In this document: in pieces, positions 1-8,777 of the stretch
Position numbering within the stretch: position 1 is the first letter of the stretch
Layout of the letters: every line of letters begins with the position of its first letter
DNA from: Bacillus sp. JCM 19041
Lineage (GTDB): Bacteria; Bacillota; Bacilli; Bacillales; Bacillaceae_D
DNA: 40,952 bases
Assembly: GCA_001310375.1 (NCBI GenBank)
Contig: BAXC01000038.1
Span: 1-40,952 of the forward strand
Reading direction: 5' to 3'
The notes under the pieces: model-generated
Told to the model about the DNA's origin: nothing
The model's database searches: none
What the model saw: only the letters and a program-made list of their open reading frames with translations
Made by a program: the position numbers and the translations under genes

Positions 1-15
1 AGAATCGACTCTTTT

Positions 16-1439
16 CTACAACCCAGCACCCCAATTGGTCATTTGAGCAATGACTAGGAAAACAATAGCGAGTACGTACCAAATAATAAGTAACGGCCAC
101 ACAAACTTCATCCACTTATCCCAACCAACTTTTGCAATTGCGAGTGTCGCCATGAAATAACCAGATGTTGGGTAAAAGATATTTGCAAACCCATCACCGA
201 ATTGAAATGCCAGTACAGCGGTCTGTCTCGTAATTCCGACAAGGTCCGCCAAACCACTCATTATTGGCATCGTAATAACAGCTTGTCCACTGCCAGAAGG
301 AACAAGAAAATTAAATCCACCTTGGACAACCATCATAAAAACAGCAGTGAATGCACCCGGCATAACACTCACAAGCTGACTAGTTCCTTGAACAACTGTA
401 TCTAAAATTTGGCCGTTTTCCAGAATAACAGAGATGGAACGGGCAATTCCAACAACTAGAGCTCCAAGTAAGATTGACTGAAATCCTTTATTAAACGTTT
501 CCGCAATTTTACTTGGTCCAAGACCAGTAATTAATCCAATCAATAAGCCCACCGTTAAATACAGTCCACCTAATTCACGGAAGTACCAGCCCCATTCGAT
601 TAGTCCGTAAATCATGAGCAAAACGCCACTTAAAAGCACGACAACTGCTAGAAGTTGAGATTTCGATGCTTTTTCGTTTTCAATATCTCCAGAAGACTGA
701 ACGAACTCTTGATCAATTCCGTCACTTGAAACTAGGCTCGCTCCTGCATCTTTCTTCACCTTACTCGCATATAGACAAACAAACAAAATGCCAATCGTTA
801 AAATAACAATAAATATAAGAGCTCGATACCCATAACCGCTATAAAGCTCAATCCCACTTACATCATGAGCACTCCGACCGTTGCTGGTCCAGTCACTGCT
901 GCTGTAAACCCGGCGACCGTACTAATAAGTACTGCAGCAAGAGCTGTCATTCGGTCAAATCCTAGTCGCACCATTAAGGGGATCACTACTGGAGCAAAGA
1001 CTATGGCTAGCTCAATTGCACTTGTAAAAGTTGTTAATATCGCAAGTGGAATCATTAAAGCTGGTATCACAAAGAGTGGCCGATTGCCAAACGTCCGAGA
1101 TAGTTTACTAATGCCAATTCCAACAAGTCCACTTTTTTCAAGGACAGCAAACATCCCACCAATCATTAAAACGCCAAATACAATTTCACCGGCTCCGATC
1201 AAACCAGTAGGAACAGCGTACATCAAATCGAATAAGGACAAATACGTTTTTTCCACTTCTGAAAATGTTTCCGGCACAAGTACAATTGTTCCATTTTCAT
1301 TTTCAGTTCGTTCAAACTCCCCAGATGGAATAATAAACGTAGCCGCAAATGCGACTAACAAAATAGCAATAAGAATCACATAAATATGTGGTACGCGAAT
1401 AGGTTTCCTCTCTTTTTTCTTTTTATCATTCTCCAACAT
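16..1439 (-). CDS. YfcC/DcuC-family membrane transporter (frameshifted)
   Basis: Polytopic membrane protein of the YfcC / C4-dicarboxylate carrier-like (DcuC) superfamily. The N-terminal part (1439 to about 870) has a basic start (KKKKERKPIRVPH), TM1 and the family motif FIIPSGEFER. The C-terminal part (about 870 to 16) continues with VPSGSGQA and GDGFANIFYPTSGYF, typical of the substrate-binding hairpins. The frames switch near 868-876, where one missing base separates TVGV from AHDVSGIELYSGYGYR; with it the protein is about 470 aa, the family size. Substrate is unknown; YfcC relatives are linked to carboxylates or peptide-like compounds. It is transcribed away from the S-box operon and its start is at 1439. 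The family call is good and the substrate is not known. Confidence 0.8.
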
Positions 1440-1542
1440 TCACCACTCCTCTCATCTTAGATCCAGAATAAAAACTGATCATACTAAAAAGTTGCCTTGC
1501 CGTCTATTCAATTTGGAAAGATTATTTTTCCGAAAACTTCTC

Positions 1543-1572
1543 TTGCCAAACCTTCTCCTTTTCTGCTAAACT
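1543..1572 (+). promoter_or_regulatory. Sigma-A-like promoter of the S-box met operon
   Basis: TTGCCA at 1543-1548 and TAAACT at 1567-1572 with an 18-base spacer lie about 30 bases upstream of the SAM riboswitch, the expected position for its transcript start. This is inferred from consensus match and position only. Confidence 0.5.
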
Positions 1573-1602
1573 AATCATCAACAACTTAACTTTATATCTT
1601 TT

Positions 1603-1768
1603 TCTTATTTAGAGGAGCAGAGGGACTGGCCCGATGACGCTTCAGCAACCCCACATAAAGTGGAAGGTGCTAAATCCTGCAGGATTGATTTCCTGAATGA
1701 TAAGAGCTGATTGAATTAAATTATTCATCCCTCTTCCTCATTTAGGAAGAGGGATTTTTGTTTTTTAG
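1603..1768 (+). promoter_or_regulatory. SAM-I (S-box) riboswitch
   Basis: The conserved S-box blocks are present in order: AGAGGAGCAGAGGGACTGGC around 1611-1630, CCGATGA, CAGCAACCCC, GGAAGGTGCTAAATCCTGC near 1661-1680, and GATAAGAGC closing the P1 helix near 1699-1707. It is followed by a strong intrinsic terminator (1727-1767). In this class, S-adenosylmethionine binding favours the terminator, so the downstream methionine transporter is off when methionine is plentiful. It sits about 90 bases before metN. Confidence 0.96.
1727..1767 (+). terminator. Riboswitch expression-platform terminator
   Basis: ATCCCTCTTCCT (1727-1738) pairs perfectly with AGGAAGAGGGAT (1744-1755), followed by TTTTGTTTTTT. 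This is the OFF-state hairpin of the S-box. Confidence 0.92.
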
Positions 1769-1859
1769 TAGGAAACCGTTAAACAGAATATGAACAAAAA
1801 TAAATTCCGACTAAACAAGTAATTTTACAATACTTTATCTTTAAAAGGAGCGACGTAAA

Positions 1860-2900
1860 ATGATTGAGTTTAAACAAGTGTCTAAAACATATCATACAAA
1901 CGGAAAAACAATTAATGCACTCGATCAAATCGATTTAAAAATTGAACAAGGTGATATTTATGGCGTCATCGGATTTAGTGGGGCTGGTAAAAGTACGTTA
2001 TTACGGACAGTGAACTTGCTTGAGCGACCTACATCTGGCGAGATTATCGTAAACAATAAAAATGTAGCTGAATTAAAACCGCGTGAACTACAAAAAACCA
2101 AACGGAACATTGGCATGATCTTTCAGCATTTTAATTTACTTCGGTCTAAGACGGTGTTTGAAAATATCGCAATCCCATTAAAGCTTATAAAAACACCTAA
2201 AAATGAGATTAAAAAGCGAGTAGATGAATTGCTTTCCTTTGTTGGTTTAACGGATAAAGCAAAGAATTATCCTGATCAACTCTCTGGTGGACAAAAACAA
2301 CGAATCGGCATCGCTAGAGCGCTTGCTACAAACCCAGATATCTTGTTATGTGATGAAGCAACATCTGCTCTTGATCCTGAAACAACAAGTTCAATTCTGC
2401 AACTATTAAAGAAAATCAATCACGAATACAACATTACGATTTTGATCATCACCCACGAAATGTCCGTTATTCGTGAAATATGCGACAAGGTAGCTGTAAT
2501 GGAAGCAGGACGTGTGATTGAAGAAGGTTCGGTTTTTTCGGTTTTTTCAAACCCTACTCAAGAAACAACAAAAAAGTTTGTTCGGTCTATCATCTCTGAT
2601 CAACTACCCGAAAGAGTAAAAACTGAAATTGAGAAAAAAGACAACAGTCAGCAAATTTACCAATTGAAGGTGACAAATGACTCCAATTATTCTACCCTCT
2701 TGTCGGCATTAATTCAGAATGCTGGGGTGGAAGTGAATATCTTGTATGCTTCCATGCAAGAGGTTCAGGGCAAGTCATTTGGTGTTCTATACCTCCAAAT
2801 AAAAGGAGATCAAGAACAGCGATCAGCTGCAGAAGCGTATTTAGATGATCAACCATTTCAATTAAAAGAGGTGACAAATGATGTTCGATTGGCTGCCTGA
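1860..2900 (+). CDS. metN: Methionine ABC transporter ATP-binding protein
   Basis: ATPase subunit of the MetNIQ high-affinity D/L-methionine importer, cytoplasmic and membrane-associated. It has Walker A GFSGAGKST (residues about 38-46), Q-loop FQHFNLL, signature LSGGQKQR (about 141), Walker B LLCDEATSALDP, and the H-loop histidine in ITHE. The last roughly 75 residues form the NIL domain, which binds methionine and gives trans-inhibition in this family. At 346 aa it is the usual length. Its ribosome site is AAAAGGAG. It is the first gene behind the S-box and its 3' end overlaps metI by 23 bases. This gene is intact. Confidence 0.97.
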   Translation: MIEFKQVSKTYHTNGKTINALDQIDLKIEQGDIYGVIGFSGAGKSTLLRTVNLLERPTSGEIIVNNKNVAELKPRELQKTKRNIGMIFQHFNLLRSKTVFENIAIPLKLIKTPKNEIKKRVDELLSFVGLTDKAKNYPDQLSGGQKQRIGIARALATNPDILLCDEATSALDPETTSSILQLLKKINHEYNITILIITHEMSVIREICDKVAVMEAGRVIEEGSVFSVFSNPTQETTKKFVRSIISDQLPERVKTEIEKKDNSQQIYQLKVTNDSNYSTLLSALIQNAGVEVNILYASMQEVQGKSFGVLYLQIKGDQEQRSAAEAYLDDQPFQLKEVTNDVRLAA

Positions 2901-3560
2901 AGACATTCGCCCCAATATTACTAGTAATTTGCTTATCGAAGCCATTTATGAAACCGTCTATATGGTGGGTTGGTCCTTTCTGTTCTCAACGATTATTGGC
3001 GTACTATTAGGTGTTATTCTTGTTGTGACACGGCCCAACCATATTTTAGAAGCACCGGTCATTTACAATCTCATTAATCCAGTAATAAATGTGCTTAGGT
3101 CGATTCCATTTATTATTTTACTAATTGCACTCATTCCATTTACACGCTTCATTCTCGGCTCAGCAATTGGAACGACAGCTGCAATTGTACCACTTGTCTT
3201 TTATGCAGGACCTTATATCGCAAGATTAGTGGAAAATTCTTTGTTAGAAGTTGATCAAGCATCATTGAAGCAGCCGATGCAATGGGCGCTTCAAAGGCAC
3301 AGATCATTTTCAGATTTTTACTACCTGAAGCAACGAGTTCCCTTATCCTTAGCATGACAACGGCAACGATCGGCCTTGTCGGTGCTACAGCAATGGCAGG
3401 TGCGATCGGAGCTGGAGGTATCGGTCACCTTGCCATCGCTTACGGCTATCAACGATTTGATAATGGAACGATGTATATAACCGTCCTTATGCTCATCATT
3501 ATTGTCCAAAGCTTGCAATCAATTGGAAACATCACATCAAAACGAGTCAGACGTAGATAA
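2878..3560 (+). CDS. metI: Methionine ABC transporter permease (frameshifted)
   Basis: Membrane subunit of the methionine importer (MetI/MetP), with five predicted membrane helices and a BPD_transp_1 fold. The first frame runs to residue DQASL. The second continues EAADAMGASKAQIIFRFLLPEA, the EAA coupling loop that docks on MetN, and ends in KRVRRR. The frame changes near 3267 (ATTGAAGC), where one G restores SLEAADAMG. The corrected length is about 227 aa, normal for MetI. Translation probably starts at the ATGATG at 2878-2883 behind GAGGTG inside metN, so the two genes are translationally coupled. Confidence 0.93.
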
Positions 3561-3588
3561 CGGACTGACGCTAAAGGAGATTACCATC

Positions 3589-4460
3589 ATGAAAAAAACA
3601 TCCATTTTATATACGACCATCCCTGTTCTAGCCGCGTTAACGCTATCTGCATGCGGACAAAATGCCACTAGTTTAGCGGATGCCGGTGACTCATATAGCA
3701 AGGAAAATCCAGTAACGTAAAAGTTGGTATTAGCGGAACCGACTCTCCTGAATGGGATTATATAGCGGAGATTGCTTCTGAAGAAGGAATCGAAGTTGAA
3801 ATTGTCCGCTTTAATGATTACGTACAGCCAAATCAAGCACTTGCTGATGGTGAGATTGATGCGAACGCATTTCAAACCGTTTCCTATTTTGATCATTTCA
3901 TTGAAGAGCATAACCAGGACTTAAGCGCCATCGGCTCAACGGTCTTAGCACCAATGGGGCTTTATTCTTCAAAATATGAATCAGTTGATGAAATTCCAGA
4001 TGGTGCGGAAATTACAATTGACCAGGAAGTAACAAACCAAGCACGTAATTTAATGCTCCTGCAAGAAGCTGGTTTGATTGTGTTAGAAGATGATTTTGGA
4101 GTAACAAGTGGGAAAGATCAAATCGTAGATAACCCAAAGAACATACAACTAACTGAAATCGTGGCTGGTAATGCACCTCGTATTATGGAGGATGTTGATG
4201 CTTCCCTTATTAACAATGGTATTGCTGTAGATGCTGGTTTAAGCCCCACTGATGATTCCATTGCTAGAGAAAGTGAGACAGCAACACCTTATATTAATAT
4301 TATCGCTGCACAAACTGCAGATGCCGATAACCCAATCCTACAGCGTTTAGTCGAAATTTATCAGTCTGATGAAGTCGCAGCGTTTATTGTAGATGAACAC
4401 GCCGGAGCACGAATCCCAACAGCCATCTCCCTTGAACAATTAAATAGCTATCCTCGATAA
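3589..4460 (+). CDS. metQ: Methionine-binding lipoprotein (NlpA family, frameshifted)
   Basis: Substrate-binding lipoprotein of the MetNIQ importer, anchored to the outer face of the membrane. It has an N-terminal signal peptide with lipobox LSAC (MKKTSILYTTIPVLAALTL then SACGQ), then the NlpA domain (KVGISGTDSPEWDYI, NDYVQPNQALADGEIDANAFQ) up to AISLEQLNSYPR. The first frame stops at 3720. Adding one G near 3717 (ACGTAAAA to ACGGTAAAA) joins the frames as PVTVKVGISG. The corrected protein is about 290 aa. It starts 28 bases after metI behind AAAGGAG. Confidence 0.93.
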
Positions 4461-4482
4461 ATAAAATAAGGAGTGACAAACG

Positions 4483-5685
4483 ATGACCACAACAACGAAG
4501 GATTATCAAAAAGCAATTAAAGAAAGCATTGATGTTAACGCGGATGTTTACATCCGTACGAGCCACCAAATTCATGAGAACCCTGAGATTGGGAATGAGG
4601 AAGTATTTGCCTCTTTCCAACTGACAACCCTTCTTAAAGATGCCGGTTTTTCCGTTACAACGGATGTCGCCGGTCATCCTACTGGATTTATTGCTTCTAA
4701 GGGCACAAATGATGGACCAGTTATTGCCTTCCTAGCTGAATATGATGCGCTTCCAGGACTTGGGCACGCTTGTGGTCATAATTTAATTGGAACAACTAGC
4801 GTTGCCGCTGCAATTGCTTTAGGCGAACATATTGAACAAATCGGTGGGCGTGTTGTCGTGCTTGGTACCCCGGCTGAAGAAGGAGGCAACAATGGCAGCG
4901 CCAAAGGAAGCTTTGTGCGAGAAGGTTTGCTCGAAGATATAGATGCCGCACTCATCATTCATCCCTCAAGTCACACGAAGCGATCCGGCGTATCTTTAGC
5001 AGTTGATCCTGTTGATTATGCTTTTTACGGTAAGCCGGCACATGCGGCAGGAGCACCGGAGCAAGGAATTAATGCACTTGATGCTGTTATTCAACTATTT
5101 AATGGAATAAACGCGCTAAGGCAACACGTTACCGATGATGTCCGAATTCACGGCATTATACCAGATGGAGGTGAAGCTCCAAATATTGTGCCAAGTTTTG
5201 CTCGAGCTCGCTTTTATATCCGTGCTAACTCAAGACCAAAAACAGATGCAGTTCGCGCTAAAATTGACGCAATCGCTTCTGGAGCTGCTCTTGCGACTGG
5301 AGCTGAACTAAAAATAATTGAGTTTCAAAATAAAGTCGATAACCTCATACCTAACGATACACTCAACAACGTATTTTCCGACATTTTTACCGATCTTGGA
5401 GAGGAAATTTATCTAACTAGTGACAACGGCATCGGTTCAACAGATACGGGCAATATCAGCCAAGTTGTACCTACGATTCACCCATATATCAAAATTGGAC
5501 CTGAAAGCTTAGTTCCCCACACTGTCCCCTTTCGAGAAGCGGCAGCATCAGAGTTCGGAGATCAAGCCCTTTTAACCGGGGCAAAAGGACTTGCACTTAT
5601 TGGCCTGGAACTCTTAACTGACCCAAGCCTGCTATCACGCGCACAGCAAGAGCTTCTTAACAGAAAAAAAGCAGCTGCACGATAG
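4483..5685 (+). CDS. M20 family amidohydrolase/aminoacylase
   Basis: Zinc-dependent amidohydrolase of the M20 (AbgB / N-acyl-amino-acid hydrolase) type, 400 aa. Visible motifs are HENPEIGNEE near residue 30, the metal-binding GHACGHN near residue 95, PAEEGGNNGS with the catalytic glutamate pair near 130, and a central dimerisation domain starting near YAFYGKPAHAAGAPE. No signal peptide is seen, so it acts in the cytoplasm. It lies 22 bases after metQ and presumably shares the S-box transcript. That context suggests it releases methionine or a related thio-amino acid from an imported N-acyl form, but the substrate cannot be read from the sequence. Confidence 0.88.
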   Translation: MTTTTKDYQKAIKESIDVNADVYIRTSHQIHENPEIGNEEVFASFQLTTLLKDAGFSVTTDVAGHPTGFIASKGTNDGPVIAFLAEYDALPGLGHACGHNLIGTTSVAAAIALGEHIEQIGGRVVVLGTPAEEGGNNGSAKGSFVREGLLEDIDAALIIHPSSHTKRSGVSLAVDPVDYAFYGKPAHAAGAPEQGINALDAVIQLFNGINALRQHVTDDVRIHGIIPDGGEAPNIVPSFARARFYIRANSRPKTDAVRAKIDAIASGAALATGAELKIIEFQNKVDNLIPNDTLNNVFSDIFTDLGEEIYLTSDNGIGSTDTGNISQVVPTIHPYIKIGPESLVPHTVPFREAAASEFGDQALLTGAKGLALIGLELLTDPSLLSRAQQELLNRKKAAAR

Positions 5686-5723
5686 AAAAGCCGGGCATCT
5701 AATGGTATCCAGCTCTGACCATG

Positions 5724-5760
5724 GACAAATTCCTCTGACTTTATCTCAGAGGAATTTGTC
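5724..5760 (+). terminator. Perfect 15-bp hairpin after the met operon
   Basis: GACAAATTCCTCTGA (5724-5738) and TCAGAGGAATTTGTC (5746-5760) are perfect inverted repeats with a 7-base loop. They end the met/amidohydrolase operon and also face the convergent DUF4064 gene. The trailing T tract is weak (CGAATTTT), so it may act as an RNA 3'-end stabiliser as much as a terminator. Confidence 0.65.
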
Positions 5761-5851
5761 ACGAATTTTAAATCTTTCGGTCAAATAAAATTGAAGACTT
5801 ATTGAAGATTTTTTGCGACGCTGCGGGCACCCCAGGTGTCCAACCTTTTTT

Positions 5852-6259
5852 CTATACAGAATCCACTTCCTCCTCTTCTTCAGCACGTTCTTTTTTTATG
5901 AGCATAATTCCGGCTATGATAAATAAAACAGACTGTACAATAGCGGCTCCCATTGTAACAAGCAACAACACACTGCCATTTACAAGCAAAATAATAGCAG
6001 CCTCTTTTGATTTGGTTTCTACAATAACAACAGCCCGTATAATAAAACCAAGGCTTAACAAGCTGAAACCTGCCGAAGCCCACAAAACAGAACTCACCAA
6101 CACGTTAAAGCTTGATTCAACTGAGGATCCCCCTGAAAATATGGCTGTAAAAAAAGAAACAAGTAAAGCCGTAGAAAGGATAATTAATATACACCAAACG
6201 ATATGAAAACCAAGACCTATATACGATAACGTTTTTTCCGTTGTTCTTTCATTAACCAA
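5852..6259 (-). CDS. DUF4064-type small membrane protein
   Basis: Small integral membrane protein of about 135 aa with four hydrophobic segments (IGLGFHIVWCILIILSTALL, an ASAGFSLLSLGFII segment, AAIILLVNGSVLLLVTMGAA, VLFIIAGIMLI) and an acidic tail (ERAEEEEEVDSV). The RTTEKTLSYIGLG opening fits DUF4064 proteins of Firmicutes, whose function is unknown. I chose a TTG start at 6259 because AGGGAG sits six bases upstream; the ATG at 6280 has no good ribosome site and would add seven residues. It is a lone gene, convergent with the met operon. Confidence 0.75.
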   Translation of the reverse strand: MVNERTTEKTLSYIGLGFHIVWCILIILSTALLVSFFTAIFSGGSSVESSFNVLVSSVLWASAGFSLLSLGFIIRAVVIVETKSKEAAIILLVNGSVLLLVTMGAAIVQSVLFIIAGIMLIKKERAEEEEEVDSV

Positions 6260-6305
6260 TACATGCTCCCTCACTCTCATAATGCACTTTAATTAATAGT
6301 AAACG

Positions 6306-6349
6306 AAAAAGAGTGTTAAGTGAATAACAATTCACTTAACACTCTTTTT
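6306..6349. terminator. Bidirectional terminator
   Basis: AAAAAGAGTGTTAAGTGAAT pairs with ATTCACTTAACACTCTTTTT around a 4-base loop, with T/A tracts on both sides. It terminates the otnK operon on the minus strand and separates it from the DUF4064 promoter. Confidence 0.88.
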
Positions 6350-6355
6350 ATTGTT

Positions 6356-7786
6356 TTATTTTCCTTCTAACACTTCCACGGCCTCTTTTAACGTTTCAGG
6401 CTGGCCGACATTTCCAGGGAAGATCACATAGGCTGCACCCGGGAATTTACTTTCTTGACCCGTTTTCCAAACAGGAATTCCTGGCTTAATTTGACCAGCT
6501 ACTTCAGCACGCTTAACTGACAAACCAATTGTACCGATGCTACTAGATGTAATGCCACCTTTTGCAACGATGTAACTCGGCTGTACTTGCAAATCTCGTA
6601 CAATGCTTGTTACAGCATCAGATATTTTAATCGATTGCTTTAACTCTTCTTCTTGCATGTCGTCACCTAAATCTAAGCGTTCACGACGTGTGTAATAAAC
6701 TACGGATTCCCCATTTTTAATCGCTTCTTCACAAGCAAGGCGAACACGGTCTGTTTCTCGTTTAAACTTTTCTGCATCTTGTACAAGATGCACATCAAAT
6801 TCAATGCCTTTTACTAGGCCACTTTCAAGCAAATGATTTAATTGCTCCGTTGTTTTCTTTACATGTGAGCCAACGGCTATTAAGCCGCCATTTTGGCTGT
6901 TTTTTGTAACCAGTTCATCACGTGTAAGCAATCCTTTGTCACTTACTCCACCTAGTACTTTTGTAAGAGCTGCAGCGCTACGGCAAATAAAATGTTTACC
7001 TTCTTTTACTGCTTGCATAAATGCTGTTGAAAACACTTCTACATCTTCGTACCCAACTGCATTCACGACTACCTTCTGAAAGTCATCTGCTTCAAGAAGT
7101 TGCTTCTTAATATGATCAACACGTTGGTTACGCAAATCATCGAGGCTAATATAAATTGTGTGTTCCTTTGTATACTTGCCTGCTGTTTTCTCTTCAATCC
7201 ACTCACCGAGGTGAGAAGCGTTAAAACCAAATGTGCGGTCTTTCGCAAATTCCGTTTCACCTGCTGGAATTAAGCGTTCGCCATCTTGAACATAATGAAC
7301 GTTGTTAATGGTTAGACGACCACCTTCTTTGAAGAAAGGCATGATGACTTCACCATCAAAACGACTATTAGAATGTGCTTCAATTGTCTGTTTTAACGTT
7401 TCAGTTTCAAGTGGGTAATGACCACGTAGAGTTGAGTCTCCACGACTAATAATGACGTATGGAATACCTTCTTCTACAGATACTGCTTGAACACGCTCAG
7501 CAATTTCTTCATGACATGTCTTTGTTTCACTTTCTGTAAAACCACGAGAATTTGTCAGGATAAAAAAGATGCGATTATCTTCACGGAAACCTGCTTGAAT
7601 TGAAGATTTTTCCCAATCTGTGTAAACTGACACACCATGAACTGTCTGAATGCCAGTCGGGTCATCATCAAGAACAACCATTTTATAAGGAGAATCCGTT
7701 AATTCTTCCTGCAACTTCGTTTGAATTGCTTTACGATCCACATTAGCAATTTGACTCATTACCTGTTTTACATTCAAATTATCCAT
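6356..7786 (-). CDS. otnK: Four-carbon acid sugar kinase (DUF1537 family)
   Basis: ATP-dependent kinase of the DUF1537 (YgbK/OtnK/DtnK) family, which phosphorylates C4 acid sugars such as 3-oxo-tetronate or threonate/erythronate. The N-terminal substrate domain carries VLDDDPTGIQTVHGV (about 38-52) and SRGDSTLRGHYP (about 113-125). The C-terminal nucleotide domain carries AKGGITSS and FPGAAYVIFPGNVG. At 476 aa it is full length and intact. It is the last gene of the rpiR-gntP-ltnD-otnK operon, two bases after ltnD, with its ribosome site (AGAGGAG) inside ltnD. The order matches E. coli ygbJ-ygbK. Whether the substrate is the oxo-tetronate (OtnK) or the hydroxy acid (DtnK/DenK) is uncertain. 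Confidence 0.9.
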   Translation of the reverse strand: MDNLNVKQVMSQIANVDRKAIQTKLQEELTDSPYKMVVLDDDPTGIQTVHGVSVYTDWEKSSIQAGFREDNRIFFILTNSRGFTESETKTCHEEIAERVQAVSVEEGIPYVIISRGDSTLRGHYPLETETLKQTIEAHSNSRFDGEVIMPFFKEGGRLTINNVHYVQDGERLIPAGETEFAKDRTFGFNASHLGEWIEEKTAGKYTKEHTIYISLDDLRNQRVDHIKKQLLEADDFQKVVVNAVGYEDVEVFSTAFMQAVKEGKHFICRSAAALTKVLGGVSDKGLLTRDELVTKNSQNGGLIAVGSHVKKTTEQLNHLLESGLVKGIEFDVHLVQDAEKFKRETDRVRLACEEAIKNGESVVYYTRRERLDLGDDMQEEELKQSIKISDAVTSIVRDLQVQPSYIVAKGGITSSSIGTIGLSVKRAEVAGQIKPGIPVWKTGQESKFPGAAYVIFPGNVGQPETLKEAVEVLEGK

Positions 7787-7788
7787 GC

Positions 7789-8688
7789 TTATGACTCCTC
7801 TCTTTTCACAATCACATTTGCCATTTTTTCGTAATGTTGCACAATGCTTGCGTGGTCAAGTGCTTCTTTTCCATCCGCCTTTAGTGAATGGAAAATCTCG
7901 AGTAATTGGCTTGAAAGTGGAAGAGGTACATCTAAGTCATGTGCTGTATTCATTACATTCGTTAAATCTTTCATATTAATATCAACTCGACCACCCGCTT
8001 TAAAATTGCGGTCAAGAATCATGGGGATTTTTGCATCCATAACTGTGCTTCCTGCAAGACCTCCACGAATCGCTTCGTACATTTTTTCAATATTAATTCC
8101 TGCTTTAGAAGCAAGAGTTAGAGCTTCAGAAACAGCAGCAATGTTTAAATTAACGATGATTTGATTAGCAAGTTTCGCAGTTGTCCCACAACCCGAATTA
8201 CCAACAAGTACAATATCTGTACCCATTGCCTGAAGAACTGGCTTGGCACTTTCAAAGATAGCTTCTTCTCCACCAACCATAATGGCAAGTGTTCCGTCAA
8301 CTGCCTTAGGCTCTCCACCACTTACTGGAGCATCAAGAAAATGAACTCCTTTTTCAGAAGCATGAGTTGCCATTTGTTTTGAATCGACTGGCGAAACTGA
8401 ACTCATATCAACTACGACTAATCCTTCATGTGCGCCTTCAATTACACCGTTAATTCCAAATACCGCAGCGCGAACATGTTCCCCTTTTGGAAGCATTGTA
8501 ATAACGATATCACTCTTCTCCGCTACTTCTTTTCCAGATGTTGCTGCAATAGCGCCTTCACTGGCAATTAGATTTACTGCATCTTGGTTTAAGTCAAAAA
8601 CAGTGACAGCAAATCCGCCTTTTAACAAGTTTCTTGTCATGGGCATTCCCATAATGCCAAGTCCGATAAATCCTACACGTTTTTTCAT
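7789..8688 (-). CDS. ltnD: L-threonate/D-erythronate-type dehydrogenase (HIBADH family)
   Basis: NAD(P)-dependent beta-hydroxyacid dehydrogenase, 299 aa. It has the Rossmann motif GFIGLGIMGMPM at the N-terminus, the substrate motif DAPVSGGEPKA near residue 120 and the catalytic lysine in GCGTTAKLANQ near 170. Relatives are 3-hydroxyisobutyrate dehydrogenase, tartronate semialdehyde reductase and LtnD. The adjacent DUF1537 kinase favours LtnD, which oxidises L-threonate or D-erythronate to the 2-oxo acid. I start at the ATG at 8688 (ribosome site GGTGGAGAG); the GTG at 8700 lacks one. Confidence 0.87.
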   Translation of the reverse strand: MKKRVGFIGLGIMGMPMTRNLLKGGFAVTVFDLNQDAVNLIASEGAIAATSGKEVAEKSDIVITMLPKGEHVRAAVFGINGVIEGAHEGLVVVDMSSVSPVDSKQMATHASEKGVHFLDAPVSGGEPKAVDGTLAIMVGGEEAIFESAKPVLQAMGTDIVLVGNSGCGTTAKLANQIIVNLNIAAVSEALTLASKAGINIEKMYEAIRGGLAGSTVMDAKIPMILDRNFKAGGRVDINMKDLTNVMNTAHDLDVPLPLSSQLLEIFHSLKADGKEALDHASIVQHYEKMANVIVKREES

Positions 8689-8735
8689 GATACTCTCCAC
8701 CTTTTTCTATCTCTGTTTTATCACATCTATTATGA

Positions 8736-8764
8736 ATAGTTGATTGCACGTAACAATCAACTAT
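8736..8764. other. Intercistronic hairpin between gntP and ltnD
   Basis: ATAGTTGATTG and CAATCAACTAT form a perfect 11-bp stem with a 7-base loop inside the 90-base gap of an otherwise tight operon. There is no T tract, so it is more likely an mRNA processing or stability element than a terminator. Confidence 0.6.
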
Positions 8765-8777
8765 CCTTGTTTTACCG

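Noticed and set aside
865..1383. 172-codon plus-strand frame
   Set aside because: It lies antisense to the transporter, has no ribosome site, and its text is low-complexity; it is a shadow of the real gene.
5808..5850. GGGCACC/GGTGTCC stem as the DUF4064 terminator
   Set aside because: One mismatch and no T tract in the right place; left unannotated.
7785..8382. Plus-strand frames opposite ltnD
   Set aside because: No ribosome sites and no recognisable protein; mirror frames of an intact dehydrogenase.
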